64,000 bases of DNA from Rhizorhabdus phycosphaerae (GCF_011044255.1 NZ_CP049107.1:1116001-1180000), one strand, 5' to 3'; positions 1 through 8,157 are shown, numbered from the stretch's first letter. Numbers and translations: made by a program. The notes: generated by a model from the sequence alone, not told the origin.

Positions 1-1392
1 GGCCGGAGTGCCTATCCGCCGGAGATCGATCGGAACCCCGTCGATCGTTACGCTGCCCGGCTGGGCAAGGCGGTTGTCGCGGTAAAGGTCCTGCAGATAG
101 GCCCGGTGCCATTTGGCGGGCAGGTTCGTGGTGTCGCCATTCCAGTGCAAAAGGTCGAAGGCAGGATAATCCTCGCCCAGTAGATAGTTCTGGACCACAT
201 AATGCCAGATCAGGTCGCGGCCGCGCAGCAGGTTGAAGGTCGCCGCCATGTAGCGACCGTCGAGAACGCCCGTGCCCTGGGTGAGGCTGTCGATCAGCGC
301 CATCTGCTCATCGTCCACGAACAGCTGGAGATCGCCGGCTTCGCTGAAATCGACCTGGGCGGTGAAGAAGGTCGCGCTGGCGGCCTTGTCCGCGCCGCCG
401 GTCGCCTCGAGATAGGCGAGCGTCATGGCCAGTGCGGTACCGGCGACGCAATAGCCGATCGTATGAACCTTCTCGACGCCGAGCAGATCGCGGACGACGT
501 CGATCGCATCGACCTGACCGCGCACGACATAATCGTCCATCGTCACGTCGACCATCGTCTCGTCGGCCGACTTCCACGACACCACGAAGACGGTAAGCCC
601 CTGCTCCACCGCCCAGCGGATGAAGCTGTTCTTCGGGTTCAGGTCGAGGATGTAGAAGCGGTTGATCCAGGGCGGGAAGATCAGCAGCGGCACCCGAAGC
701 ACGCTTTCCCCGACCGGATCATATTGGATGAGCTGGTAGAGCGGAGTCTCGTGGACCACCTTGCCGGGCGTGGCAGCTATGTTACGCCCGACCTCGAACG
801 CTTCGGGGTTGCTGTGGGTCAGCTGGCCGCGCCCCATGTCTGCCATCATATGCTCGATACCGCGGAGAAGGCTTTCCCCCCGCGTTTCGAGTATCCGTTC
901 GAGCACCAGCGGATTGGTCAGCGGAAAATTGGAAGGAGACAAGGCGTCGGCCGCCGCCTTCACGGCAAAGCGGAGCTGTTCGCGCTGGCGCGGCTCGAGT
1001 CCCTCGATCGCATCCACCCCTTTGAGCCAGACGTCGCAGAGCATGACATAGGCATCGGCGATGATGCCGAAGATCGGCGAGGACCGCCACTGGTCCGCCT
1101 TGAAGCGCCGGTCGCGCGCCGCCTCCGTCCCCGGCTGCCCCTCGAGCAACTGCCCGAACACCCCGAGGCCCGCCTTGAGCAGGTCGGCCTGCTGGTCGGC
1201 AAGCTTCGCGGGATCGGCGAACAGCGGGGACGGCATGGCAGGAAGGCGCAACTCCTCCGGCAGCGCGGCCATCGTCTCGGCCATCTGCTCCATCATCAAC
1301 TGCTGCGCTTGCCCGATGACCCCGGTCCAGTGCTGAAGTTCTCCCAGCGTCGGCACCTCGCCCTCGCTCCGTCCGCCGTCCTTGTCCGCCAT
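1..1392 (-). CDS. phaC: Class I poly(3-hydroxyalkanoate) synthase PhaC, partial (C-terminus off the window)
   Basis: Polymerises 3-hydroxyacyl-CoA into storage polyester at the granule surface. The minus strand reads open from ATG at 1392 to the window edge (464 residues). It carries the family N-terminal region (NFPLTNPLVLERILETRG), the FPPWINRFYILDL stretch and the lipase-like box GYCVAG with the nucleophile at Cys315. The box has Ala where many class I enzymes have a second Gly. The catalytic Asp and His lie beyond the edge. It diverges from the aminotransferase at 1521, so the 128-bp gap should hold both promoters. The family call is firm; acyl chain-length class is inferred from length and motif style. 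Confidence 0.93.
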   Translation of the reverse strand, partial: MADKDGGRSEGEVPTLGELQHWTGVIGQAQQLMMEQMAETMAALPEELRLPAMPSPLFADPAKLADQQADLLKAGLGVFGQLLEGQPGTEAARDRRFKADQWRSSPIFGIIADAYVMLCDVWLKGVDAIEGLEPRQREQLRFAVKAAADALSPSNFPLTNPLVLERILETRGESLLRGIEHMMADMGRGQLTHSNPEAFEVGRNIAATPGKVVHETPLYQLIQYDPVGESVLRVPLLIFPPWINRFYILDLNPKNSFIRWAVEQGLTVFVVSWKSADETMVDVTMDDYVVRGQVDAIDVVRDLLGVEKVHTIGYCVAGTALAMTLAYLEATGGADKAASATFFTAQVDFSEAGDLQLFVDDEQMALIDSLTQGTGVLDGRYMAATFNLLRGRDLIWHYVVQNYLLGEDYPAFDLLHWNGDTTNLPAKWHRAYLQDLYRDNRLAQPGSVTIDGVPIDLRRIGTPA

Positions 1393-1520
1393 GCCAGCTC
1401 CCAGCCTCAGCTTTTTTCACGATCCCGCCTGCAATCGGCGCGCAGAATCTGTATAGGTCGCGGCGGCGACCATGGGGGATGGATCCCCGCTCGCCAAGTC
1501 CGAAACCCGAAGGAAACGAA

Positions 1521-2729
1521 ATGTCCGAGGAATTCTACCGCATCAAGCGTTTGCCGCCCTATGTCATCGCCGAAGTCAATGCGATGCGGGCAGCGGCGCG
1601 AGCGCGGGGCGAGGACATCATCGACCTGGGCATGGGCAATCCCGATCTGCCGCCACCCGACCATGTGATCGAGAAGCTGTGCGAAGTCGCGCGCAAGCCC
1701 GACGCCCATGGCTATTCGGCGTCGAAGGGCATCCCCGGCCTGCGCCGCGCGCAGGCGGGCTATTATCAGCGGCGCTTCGGCGTCGAGCTCGACGCCGACA
1801 GCGAGGTCGTCGTCACGCTCGGATCCAAGGAGGGCCTGGCCAATCTCGCGCAGGCGATCACCGCACCCGGCGACGTCGTGCTGGCGCCGAACCCGAGCTA
1901 TCCGATCCACACTTTCGGCTTCATCATCGCGGGCGCGACGATCCGTTCGGTGCCGACGACCCCCGATGAACGCTATTGGGAAGCGCTCGACCGTGCTGTG
2001 AAGTTCACAGTGCCGAAACCCTCGGTGCTGGTGGTGGGCTATCCGTCGAACCCGACCGCAGAGGTCGTCGATCTCGCCTTCTACGAGCGGCTCGTCGCCT
2101 GGGCGAAGGAGCACAAGATCTGGGTGCTGTCCGACCTGGCCTATTCGGAGCTCTATTATGACGGCGTTCCGACGCCTTCGATCCTGCAGGTGCCGGGCGC
2201 CAAGGACGTGGCGGTGGAGTTCACCTCCATGTCCAAGACCTACAGCATGGCCGGCTGGCGGATGGGCTTCGCGGTCGGCAACAAGACGCTGATCTCGGCC
2301 CTGACCCGCGTCAAATCCTATCTCGACTATGGCGCGTTCACGCCAATCCAGGCCGCGGCCGTGGCCGCGATCAACGGACCGCAGGACATCGTCGAGAAGA
2401 ACCGCGAGCTTTACAAGAAGCGCCGCGACGTGATGGTGGAAAGCTTCGCCCGCGCCGGCTGGGAAATCCCGTCGCCGCGCGCGTCGATGTTCTGCTGGGC
2501 GCCGCTGCCTCCGGCGGTCGCGCATCTCGGCAGCCTCGAATTCTCGAAGCAGCTACTGACCCATGCGGGCGTCGCCGTGGCGCCGGGCGTCGGCTATGGC
2601 GAGGATGGCGAGGGCTATGTCCGCATCGCCATGGTCGAGAATGAGCAGCGCATCCGCCAGGCCGCGCGCAACATCAAGCGCTACCTCCAGTCGATGGGCG
2701 TCAACGCCGGTTCGCTGAAGGCGAGCTGA
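1521..2729 (+). CDS. alaC: Class I/II PLP aminotransferase, AlaC (glutamate-pyruvate) / LL-DAP aminotransferase-like
   Basis: Fold-type I aminotransferase of 402 residues, cytoplasmic, transferring amino groups between alanine or a related amino acid and a 2-oxoacid. The N-terminus (IIDLGMGNPDLPPP) and the PLP-lysine motif SMSKTYSMAGWRMGF are typical of the AlaC group. The ATG at 1521 was chosen because GAAGGAAACGAA sits just upstream and the preceding in-frame codons (from 1479) look non-coding. It ends in a strong bidirectional terminator. Automated annotation often calls this group LL-diaminopimelate aminotransferase; sequence alone does not settle the substrate. Confidence 0.85.
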   Translation: MSEEFYRIKRLPPYVIAEVNAMRAAARARGEDIIDLGMGNPDLPPPDHVIEKLCEVARKPDAHGYSASKGIPGLRRAQAGYYQRRFGVELDADSEVVVTLGSKEGLANLAQAITAPGDVVLAPNPSYPIHTFGFIIAGATIRSVPTTPDERYWEALDRAVKFTVPKPSVLVVGYPSNPTAEVVDLAFYERLVAWAKEHKIWVLSDLAYSELYYDGVPTPSILQVPGAKDVAVEFTSMSKTYSMAGWRMGFAVGNKTLISALTRVKSYLDYGAFTPIQAAAVAAINGPQDIVEKNRELYKKRRDVMVESFARAGWEIPSPRASMFCWAPLPPAVAHLGSLEFSKQLLTHAGVAVAPGVGYGEDGEGYVRIAMVENEQRIRQAARNIKRYLQSMGVNAGSLKAS

Positions 2730-2738
2730 GGGCATGAA

Positions 2739-2770
2739 AAAAGGGGAGGCGGTCGCCCGCCTCCCCTTTT
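2739..2770. terminator. Bidirectional rho-independent terminator
   Basis: Perfect 14-bp stem (AAAAGGGGAGGCGG paired with CCGCCTCCCCTTTT) around a 4-nt loop TCGC. A-runs on the left and T-runs on the right serve both strands. It lies between the convergent aminotransferase and the small secreted protein gene. Confidence 0.9.
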
Positions 2771-2792
2771 AATTCGGTGTGATCCGGAAGGA

Positions 2793-3074
2793 TCAGTTCG
2801 CGGCGAGGACCGCGGAACCGCCGGCCTGGGCGGTCATGACCGGAGCGTCGGCCTTGAAGCTGACCGGCCACACGCCGACCTGGCCCGAGACGCGGTCGTT
2901 CTTGACGCGGAGGCGGAAGGCCTCGCCGCTGTTGACGATCTTGCCCTTGATCACGGTCGACTCACCGATCGTCTTGACGGTGTAGTCATAGGTGATTCCG
3001 TCGCGGGTGAAGCTTTCGGCCATCGCCGGTGCGGCGATCGAGGCCAGAATTGCGAGTGCAGCGAACTTCTTCAT
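2793..3074 (-). CDS. Small secreted protein of unknown function
   Basis: 93-residue protein with a clear Sec signal peptide (MKKFAALAILASIAAPAMA, cleavage before ES) and a mature part of about 74 residues rich in short beta-type segments. No cysteines or enzymatic motif are visible. ATG 3074 is preferred over GTG 3077 because AGGGAGA lies about 5 nt upstream. Expected location is the periplasm. I do not recognise the family. It converges on the terminator shared with the aminotransferase and diverges from the DUF2721 gene. Confidence 0.75.
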   Translation of the reverse strand: MKKFAALAILASIAAPAMAESFTRDGITYDYTVKTIGESTVIKGKIVNSGEAFRLRVKNDRVSGQVGVWPVSFKADAPVMTAQAGGSAVLAAN

Positions 3075-3174
3075 CACATTCTCCCTTCGAGTTTGCCAGC
3101 GGATCCTCTTTGTTTGTGCAATGCACCATTCCTCTGTGCAGGTGCGAAGGCAATTGAATAAAACTCATTCACGG

Positions 3175-3197
3175 TTGCAGATATTGCACTCATTGCA
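3175..3197. repeat. Three TTGCA direct repeats at exact 9-bp period
   Basis: TTGCA occurs at 3175-3179, 3184-3188 and 3193-3197 in the divergent intergenic region between the secreted-protein gene and the DUF2721 gene. Further TGCA words lie nearby at 3118-3140. It could be a regulator binding site; no regulator is known for it. Confidence 0.4.
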
Positions 3198-3272
3198 GTT
3201 TCCGCATCTGTCCTCGCTCTTCCGTAGCGGCCGCACTTGTGCGGCTCCCCCGATTGCCGCACAAATGAACCC

Positions 3273-3731
3273 ATGGACCCCACCCAGTTCGCCCTCGACG
3301 ACATCGCGCACACGATCCAGTTGTCGATGGCACCCTGCTTCCTGCTCACCGCAATCGGAGCGATTCTGAACATGTTGACGGGGCGGATGGGCCGCGTCGT
3401 CGACCGCTCGCGGTGGATCGAGCAGAATTTCACGCCGCGTGACGACCCCCGCCACGCCCATCAGGTGCAGCAGTTGCGCTGGATCGACGAACGCATGCGC
3501 TGGGCCAATCGCGCGCTCATCCTGTGCACGATCAGCGCGGTCCTGATCTGCATCGTCATCGCCGGTCTGTTCATCGCAGTGCTGCTCGACCTTGCGGTCG
3601 GTCAAGCGATGTCGGTCGTTTTCATCCTGGCGATGTTTCTCCTGACGGGCGGCCTCGGCATGTTCCTCCACGAGGTCAGGATCGCGGTGCGCGCGACGCG
3701 TATCCAGGACGAATTGCTGGAACGCGAATGA
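3273..3731 (+). CDS. DUF2721 family membrane protein
   Basis: 152-residue inner-membrane protein. The N-terminal amphipathic/TM segment (IQLSMAPCFLLTAIGAILNM) followed by LTGRMGRVVDRSRW is the hallmark of DUF2721. Two further hydrophobic helices follow (about residues 75-100 and 110-130). ATG 3273 (MDPTQF) is chosen because it aligns with the usual family start; no strong Shine-Dalgarno is seen. It overlaps the next gene by ATGA, implying translational coupling. Function is unknown for the family. Confidence 0.8.
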   Translation: MDPTQFALDDIAHTIQLSMAPCFLLTAIGAILNMLTGRMGRVVDRSRWIEQNFTPRDDPRHAHQVQQLRWIDERMRWANRALILCTISAVLICIVIAGLFIAVLLDLAVGQAMSVVFILAMFLLTGGLGMFLHEVRIAVRATRIQDELLERE

Positions 3732-4123
3732 CGCTCGAACGCCGACTGCTGCAAGGCGCGGTGGCGCTGGCCTCGGCGGTGCCGATCCTTGCCGGCGTGG
3801 CCGGAATGATCATCGGGCCGTCGATGGCCGGCGGTTCTGCTGCAGCGCAGAATCTGGACAGCCACTTTCGCTATCTGTCGGGCTTGCTGGCGATGATCGG
3901 ACTGCTCTTCCTCGCCAGCGTTCGACGCATCGAGACACATGGCGCGCGCTTCCGCCTGCTCGGGGCTATCGTCATCACCGGCGGCATCGGCCGCGCGCTG
4001 GGCTGGGTCGAAAAGGGACCGCCGGGCGGGGAGCACCAGGCCGCCCTGGTCATGGAACTGCTGGTCGTACCTGTGCTGATGCTGTGGCAGGCGCGCGTCG
4101 CGCGGAACATGCCCCGAAAATGA
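3728..4123 (+). CDS. DUF4345 family membrane protein
   Basis: 131-residue protein with about four predicted hydrophobic helices: residues 8-30, 45-65, 75-92 and 105-122. The layout and the conserved GGSAAAQNLDSHFRYLSGL and RIETHGARFRLLGAI stretches match DUF4345 proteins. The start overlaps the DUF2721 stop by 4 nt, so the two membrane proteins are probably co-translated and may work together. Function unknown. Confidence 0.75.
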   Translation: MTLERRLLQGAVALASAVPILAGVAGMIIGPSMAGGSAAAQNLDSHFRYLSGLLAMIGLLFLASVRRIETHGARFRLLGAIVITGGIGRALGWVEKGPPGGEHQAALVMELLVVPVLMLWQARVARNMPRK

Positions 4124-4128
4124 AAAGA

Positions 4129-4153
4129 GTTGCCGGGACAAGATCCCGGCAAC
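4129..4153 (-). terminator. Rho-independent terminator (minus-strand transcript)
   Basis: 10-bp perfect stem GTTGCCGGGA/TCCCGGCAAC with a 5-nt loop. On the minus strand it is followed by CTCTTTTCATTTT; the plus strand has no T-run. It therefore terminates the short transcript carrying the small ORF at 4205-4261, and lies just past the DUF4345 stop. Confidence 0.75.
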
Positions 4154-4204
4154 CCCTAACATGGTCAGCGGCCGGAGTGCCGGCCCGGGAGACCAACCGC
4201 GCTC

Positions 4205-4261
4205 CTAGAAGCGCGTCCCCCGAACGGACAGAACCGACCTCCATGCTGAACCATGAGACAT
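4205..4261 (-). CDS. Candidate 18-residue small protein / leader peptide with extreme Shine-Dalgarno
   Basis: ATG at 4261 opens MSHGSAWRSVLSVRGTRF and stops at TAG 4205. It is preceded by AAGGAGGTGATCC at ideal spacing (about 7 nt from AGGAGG to ATG). The stop codon sits in the loop of a GCGCT/AGCGC hairpin (4199-4214). A second GC-rich hairpin and the terminator at 4129-4153 follow. Alternatively the whole 4120-4280 transcript is a small RNA and the ORF is incidental. I do not recognise the peptide. Confidence 0.45.
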   Translation of the reverse strand: MSHGSAWRSVLSVRGTRF

Positions 4262-4262
4262 C

Positions 4263-4277
4263 GGATCACCTCCTTTC
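4263..4277 (-). promoter_or_regulatory. Near-maximal Shine-Dalgarno complementary to the 16S rRNA 3' end
   Basis: The plus strand reads GGATCACCTCCTTTC, the standard alphaproteobacterial 16S 3' terminus. The minus-strand transcript therefore carries 15 nt of perfect anti-16S complement directly before the ATG at 4261. Ordinary ribosome sites use 4-6 nt. Confidence 0.7.
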
Positions 4278-4340
4278 GCTTGTTGCCGAGGCCCTCACCA
4301 TCCCCGAAGCGAAGGCCATGAACAAGCCTTGTAATGCGGA

Positions 4341-4886
4341 TTATTTTCGGCAATCCTCGACCACTCGTGCCGGCTCGGCCCAGGCCGGAACGGCGAGTTG
4401 CTCCAGCCCTGGTGAGGCAATTCCAAGCCGACCACGGCTGAACGCAATCGCATCCAGAAAAGCATCATTGGCGTTCAGGATGACGGCCGACATGGCACGC
4501 CCTTCCAATTCGACATGCCCGGTCGGAAAACGTGCCGTCCGGCTTGAGGTCGAGATGGTCATCTCCGCCGTCGTTCCCTGGCGCATGATCGTCACCCGAT
4601 GCTGACCGGAGTCGCACTGGACGACGAAGGACGGCGCCTGCCCATCCCCATAGGCCGCCGAAGAGATCGGCGTGCCCGGCCGGTATTGCCAGAGACCCGG
4701 CGTGATCGGCCAGTCCCGCCAGTCGGCCGGGCGCGCCTGCACGGCAGGTGCGGGCGCCGCGACCGACGGCGGCGGGGGTGTGCCCTCCGGCCGGGCCGGG
4801 ACGTCGGCGGCGCAGGAGCTCAGAACCGCGAGGGCAACCGCAGCGGCAGCGGAAGGAAAATCGGATAAGCGCATCCGCAGGCTCAT
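4341..4886 (-). CDS. Putative lipoprotein, paralogue of the upstream membrane-anchored protein
   Basis: 181 residues with an N-terminal signal ending in a lipobox (VLSSC), then a Pro/Ala-rich linker (about residues 28-55) and a C-terminal beta-type domain. The domain begins WRDWPITPGLWQYRPGTP and has a Cys near VVQCDSG and another at the C-terminal DCRK. Its domain resembles that of the gene at 4924-5604 (HWHYVPRLGDGP, ALACTTATS, terminal RQC). Two paralogues therefore lie side by side in a probable three-gene operon (6185 to 4341). Function unknown; predicted periplasmic or outer-membrane anchored. Confidence 0.7.
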   Translation of the reverse strand: MSLRMRLSDFPSAAAAVALAVLSSCAADVPARPEGTPPPPSVAAPAPAVQARPADWRDWPITPGLWQYRPGTPISSAAYGDGQAPSFVVQCDSGQHRVTIMRQGTTAEMTISTSSRTARFPTGHVELEGRAMSAVILNANDAFLDAIAFSRGRLGIASPGLEQLAVPAWAEPARVVEDCRK

Positions 4887-4923
4887 GGCCGATCGGTCTT
4901 CGCTTGGAAACCCCGCAGGCTGC

Positions 4924-5604
4924 TCAGCCGCGACCGCGGCACTGTCTGATCAGACGAATGACTTCCGGATCCACCGGCACGATCGTCTTGCGCGTTTCGT
5001 GAAGCTGGATCTCCATCGGTGCCGAGCCGTCGAGAGCGCCAAGAAAAGGATGGCGGGCGGGAATGCGGGTGCTGATCGTCCCGCCGCCGTCGGGCGAATA
5101 GGTCGCGTCCATCATCAGCTTGGTCTTGCCCGCGGTAATCGACTGGCGGTCGAAGCTTCCTGGCGACCCGGTCCCGACCGCGATGATCTCGATCGTCGAC
5201 GTGGCCGTCGTGCAGGCAAGGGCATAGTCCCACCCACGCCCGGTGCGGCTGTAGATCACGCCGGGTCCATCACCCAGCCGGGGCACATAATGCCAATGGT
5301 TTGCCTTGCGACCGTCGACCGGCTTGGCCGCAGTAGCAATGTCGGGCCGGGGAATGTCGATAACGACCGGAGGTACCGGCGCGGCCTTCTCGACCGGTGG
5401 GGGCCTAACCACGGGAGCCGCAGGCAGGCTGGTATCGGCATGCCGGAAGGAGGGCGGGCTCGCAGGCGGCATGAGCAATGCTGCGCCGATCGCGGCGATG
5501 GCCACAACCAGCATGATGGCGATCGGCAGCCGCAGCCTCGCCCAGGCGGAGCGCCGCCTTACGAGGGTCGGAGGCGGATAGCCTATCGGCCCTTGCATGT
5601 TCAT
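4924..5604 (-). CDS. Membrane-anchored periplasmic protein of unknown function
   Basis: 226 residues: a short cytoplasmic N-terminus, one TM helix (about 27-46, LPIAIMLVVAIAAIGAALLM), a proline-rich linker (50-95) and a periplasmic domain with two cysteines (near 130 and the C-terminus). The domain is paralogous to the lipoprotein at 4341-4886. The ATG overlaps the upstream stop by ATGA, so it is translationally coupled to the secreted protein at 5601-6185. No known family recognised. Confidence 0.7.
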   Translation of the reverse strand: MNMQGPIGYPPPTLVRRRSAWARLRLPIAIMLVVAIAAIGAALLMPPASPPSFRHADTSLPAAPVVRPPPVEKAAPVPPVVIDIPRPDIATAAKPVDGRKANHWHYVPRLGDGPGVIYSRTGRGWDYALACTTATSTIEIIAVGTGSPGSFDRQSITAGKTKLMMDATYSPDGGGTISTRIPARHPFLGALDGSAPMEIQLHETRKTIVPVDPEVIRLIRQCRGRG

Positions 5605-6185
5605 TCGGCGTTGAACGCCGCAGCGTCGATAGAGACGGGCTTAACATTAGCGGTTTCGGAGACCGAGAGCGCATAGGACACGCTCGACCGCTTGACCTCG
5701 GTATGGTCTTCGTCGTCGATCACGACCGTCTTGAGCACATCCGCATCGGGCATCTGATTGGCCTTGATGATCCGCGTGAAGGACTTGCAGTCCGCCGCCA
5801 GCGCAGGACCGAACGCATATTGGATCATATAGGTGCCGTCCGGCACGCCCTCGATGGCGAGTTCCTCGGACGACCGGATGAAGTAGCTCGCGGCGAGCTT
5901 GCCCGTTGCCGCATGGCGGATCTTCACCAGCGCATCGCCGCCGCCCGAATTGGCAAGCGTTATGCTGTGCCCCTCTTCGCCCAGCTTCATGTCGCCGGCC
6001 AGCTTCTGTCCCGGAGCGGGAGGCGTCTGGCACGCGGAGACTTCGGCTGGCTTGGCCGGAAGGCCGGCAGCCGCGTCGGCCGCAGCGATAGCCGCTGCCC
6101 GAGAGGGTGGATCGGCCGCGTAAAGCGCCGGGGCGGCAAACAGCATGGATATGCCAAGCAGAAGCCCGGCAGAATGAAAGCGCAT
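5601..6185 (-). CDS. Secreted protein of unknown function, first gene of a three-gene operon
   Basis: 194 residues with a Sec signal peptide (MRFHSAGLLLGISMLFAAPALYA) and a mature domain with two cysteines (SACQTPP and ADCKSF). ATG 6185 follows GGGGTGGGA. The upstream in-frame extension to 6275 lacks a signal peptide at its start and is rejected. The central stretch, with GDALVKIRHAATGKLAASYFIRS and a PDGTYMIQYAFG turn, looks like a beta-sandwich; that is inference. It heads the operon with the two paralogues downstream. Confidence 0.7.
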   Translation of the reverse strand: MRFHSAGLLLGISMLFAAPALYAADPPSRAAAIAAADAAAGLPAKPAEVSACQTPPAPGQKLAGDMKLGEEGHSITLANSGGGDALVKIRHAATGKLAASYFIRSSEELAIEGVPDGTYMIQYAFGPALAADCKSFTRIIKANQMPDADVLKTVVIDDEDHTEVKRSSVSYALSVSETANVKPVSIDAAAFNAE

Positions 6186-6515
6186 ATTCCCACCCCGATC
6201 AGGTGCTGACGCACCACAATGTGACAGCATATTGCTGCACATCCCGGGTAAGTAAAAGACCCCAATGGTAAACAATTTCTCCCCGACCCGAACCTGTGTG
6301 TGCTCCGCCGTCCAAATGGACGTTCAAACGGCGCTCCTTTCAACGAGGATGGTGAGTTCGACTGCGCAGCGGCCATCATGCATTTATGCCGTATCGATCG
6401 AACCGCCGCACGACAGGCAGATCCCGGCGCGGCGCGGGCGCCAGGGACTTTCCCGCGCCGCTTCGGCCCGCCATGATCGAGGGCCGCACATCGCGGGCGT
6501 GAGGATCGGGCGACC
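6186..6515. other. Divergent intergenic region with two hairpins
   Basis: 330 bp between the secreted-protein operon (minus) and the extensin-like gene (plus). It contains the short palindrome CGTCCA-AA-TGGACG (6309-6322) and a GC-rich inverted repeat GCGGCGCGGG/CCCGCGCCGC (6429-6438 and 6452-6461) without a T-run. 6225-6290 is relatively AT-rich and probably holds the minus-strand promoter. No convincing gene seen. Confidence 0.5.
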
Positions 6516-7187
6516 ATGGCAAATACTGCGAACGAGGCTCGATGCACGCGGCTGGCCGTTCCAGCTCTGCTGTTGCTGTCGACCTTGCTCGCCGGTTGCA
6601 TACCCTCTCCCCGAAGCCCTCGCAGTCCCTCGCAGCAAGCCGTCGAAAGCCCGGAGCGCTTCCGTCAGTGCGTTGCGATGATGCGGGCCGAAGGATCCGA
6701 TGTGCAGGCGCTGCCCGACCGGACGTTCGACAATGGTTGCTCGGCGACCTCGGCAGTGAAGCTGCTGGCGATCGGCATACCTGTCACCAATCTTGGCGCG
6801 GTGAAGTGCATCCTGGCGGCACCCTTTGCCCGATGGGTGCGTACCGACGTGCAGGCGCAGGCCAGGCGCTGGCTCGGAACCGACGTCGTGAAGATCGAGA
6901 GCATGGGCTCCTTCGCCTGTCGCCCGGTGAACAACCAGGCCGGCAACCGCCTGTCCGAACATGGCCGGGCCAATGCGGTCGACATCGCCGCCTTTCAGCT
7001 GCGCGACGGACGCCGGATCAGCGTGCGGGACGGCTGGAACGGGGCGGATGCCAATGCGCGCGCCTTCTTGCGCGGGCTGCACCGCGCGGCCTGCGCGCGC
7101 TTTTCCGTCGTGCTGGGGCCAGACGCAAACGCCCTGCACCACGACCATTTCCATTTCGACATGGGCAACGGCCCTTACTGCCGATAG
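6516..7187 (+). CDS. Extensin-like C-terminal domain lipoprotein
   Basis: 223 residues with a signal peptide and lipobox (LLAGC, Cys near 28), so probably an outer- or inner-membrane lipoprotein facing the periplasm. From about residue 50 on it matches the extensin-like C-terminal domain: CSATSAVKL, a CILAAPFARWV segment, the SMGSFACRPVNN stretch, SEHGRANAVDIAAF and terminal LHHDHFHFDMG. The H/D pattern (SEHGRANAVD, HHDHFH) recalls metal-dependent D,D-carboxypeptidase-type folds. A cell-wall role is inferred from family context; the enzymatic activity is not established. Confidence 0.85.
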   Translation: MANTANEARCTRLAVPALLLLSTLLAGCIPSPRSPRSPSQQAVESPERFRQCVAMMRAEGSDVQALPDRTFDNGCSATSAVKLLAIGIPVTNLGAVKCILAAPFARWVRTDVQAQARRWLGTDVVKIESMGSFACRPVNNQAGNRLSEHGRANAVDIAAFQLRDGRRISVRDGWNGADANARAFLRGLHRAACARFSVVLGPDANALHHDHFHFDMGNGPYCR

Positions 7188-7250
7188 GCTGCCCCACTTT
7201 CTTCCTTCCCCGTAATCGGGGGTAAAGGGACCAGATGATACAGAGCGGAC

Positions 7251-8153
7251 ATGGCACATAGAAAGATACCCCAGCGCGTTTTCTCCCGCGCGAAAGAAGA
7301 CGCCGCCGTCGCGAACACGGCCACCGAAACCCCCCAGACCGTCAGCGACAGCTACAAGCTGGCGTTCCAGGACAGCGACTTCCTGCTGCGCGACGACCTC
7401 CGGCCGATCCGTTTCCAGCTCGAGCTGCTGAAGCCCGAGCTTCTGCTGGAGGAAGCGAATATCGGCTCGACCTTCGTGATCTACGGCTCTGCCCGCATCC
7501 CTGAGCCGGGCAAGGCCGATGCTCTGGTAGAATCGGCCACGACCGACAAGCAGCGCCGCATCGCCGAGCGCCTGCGCGCGAAGAGCCGCTATTATGACGA
7601 GGCCCGGAAACTGGCCCAGATTGCCAGCCAATGCCCGCTCGACGCCGCCGGCAAGCGTCAGTTCGTCGTCTGCTCGGGCGGCGGGCCATCGATCATGGAG
7701 GCGGCCAATCGCGGTGCGCAGGATGTCGGAGCCGAATCGATCGGCCTGAACATCGTCCTGCCCTTCGAGCAGACGCCGAACCCCTATGTCACGCCGCACC
7801 TCAGCTTCCAGTTCCACTATTTTGCGCTCAGGAAGATGCATTTCCTGCTGCGTGCGCGGGCCGTGGCGGCTTTCCCGGGCGGTTTCGGCACGTTCGACGA
7901 GTTGTTCGAACTGCTGACCCTCGTCCAGACCGGCAAGATGGCGCAGCTTCCGATCTTCCTGTTCGGCAAGGAATTCTGGCAGCGGATCGTCAACTTCGAC
8001 GGGCTGGTGGAAGAAGGCGTGATCAGCGAAAACGACCTCAGCCTCTTCCGCTTCGTCGAAACGGCGGAAGAGGCGTGGGACAAGCTCAACCTCTATTATG
8101 CCACGCGCGAGCGCGTGCACCTGCACCGCGAACCGCAATCGCAGCAGGCCTGA
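7251..8153 (+). CDS. LOG family (lysine-decarboxylase-like) nucleotide hydrolase
   Basis: 300-residue cytoplasmic protein of the LOG/TIGR00730 superfamily, whose members cleave nucleoside 5'-monophosphates to ribose-5-phosphate and base. The signature residues are present: VVCSGGGPSIMEAANRGA (about 140-160) and PGGFGTFDELFE (about 205-217). The N-terminal 80 residues are longer than in the minimal cytokinin-activating LOGs, as in the larger bacterial subgroup. The stop lies 4 bp from the convergent PEBP gene. The exact substrate is unknown. Confidence 0.87.
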   Translation: MAHRKIPQRVFSRAKEDAAVANTATETPQTVSDSYKLAFQDSDFLLRDDLRPIRFQLELLKPELLLEEANIGSTFVIYGSARIPEPGKADALVESATTDKQRRIAERLRAKSRYYDEARKLAQIASQCPLDAAGKRQFVVCSGGGPSIMEAANRGAQDVGAESIGLNIVLPFEQTPNPYVTPHLSFQFHYFALRKMHFLLRARAVAAFPGGFGTFDELFELLTLVQTGKMAQLPIFLFGKEFWQRIVNFDGLVEEGVISENDLSLFRFVETAEEAWDKLNLYYATRERVHLHREPQSQQA

Positions 8154-8157
8154 TCCC

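Noticed and set aside
202-1668. 488-codon plus-strand ORF
   Set aside because: Antisense shadow of phaC in high-GC DNA; its translation is Arg/His/Leu-rich with no family resemblance.
6384-8138. 584-codon minus-strand ORF
   Set aside because: Antisense to the extensin-like and LOG genes; not coherent as a protein.
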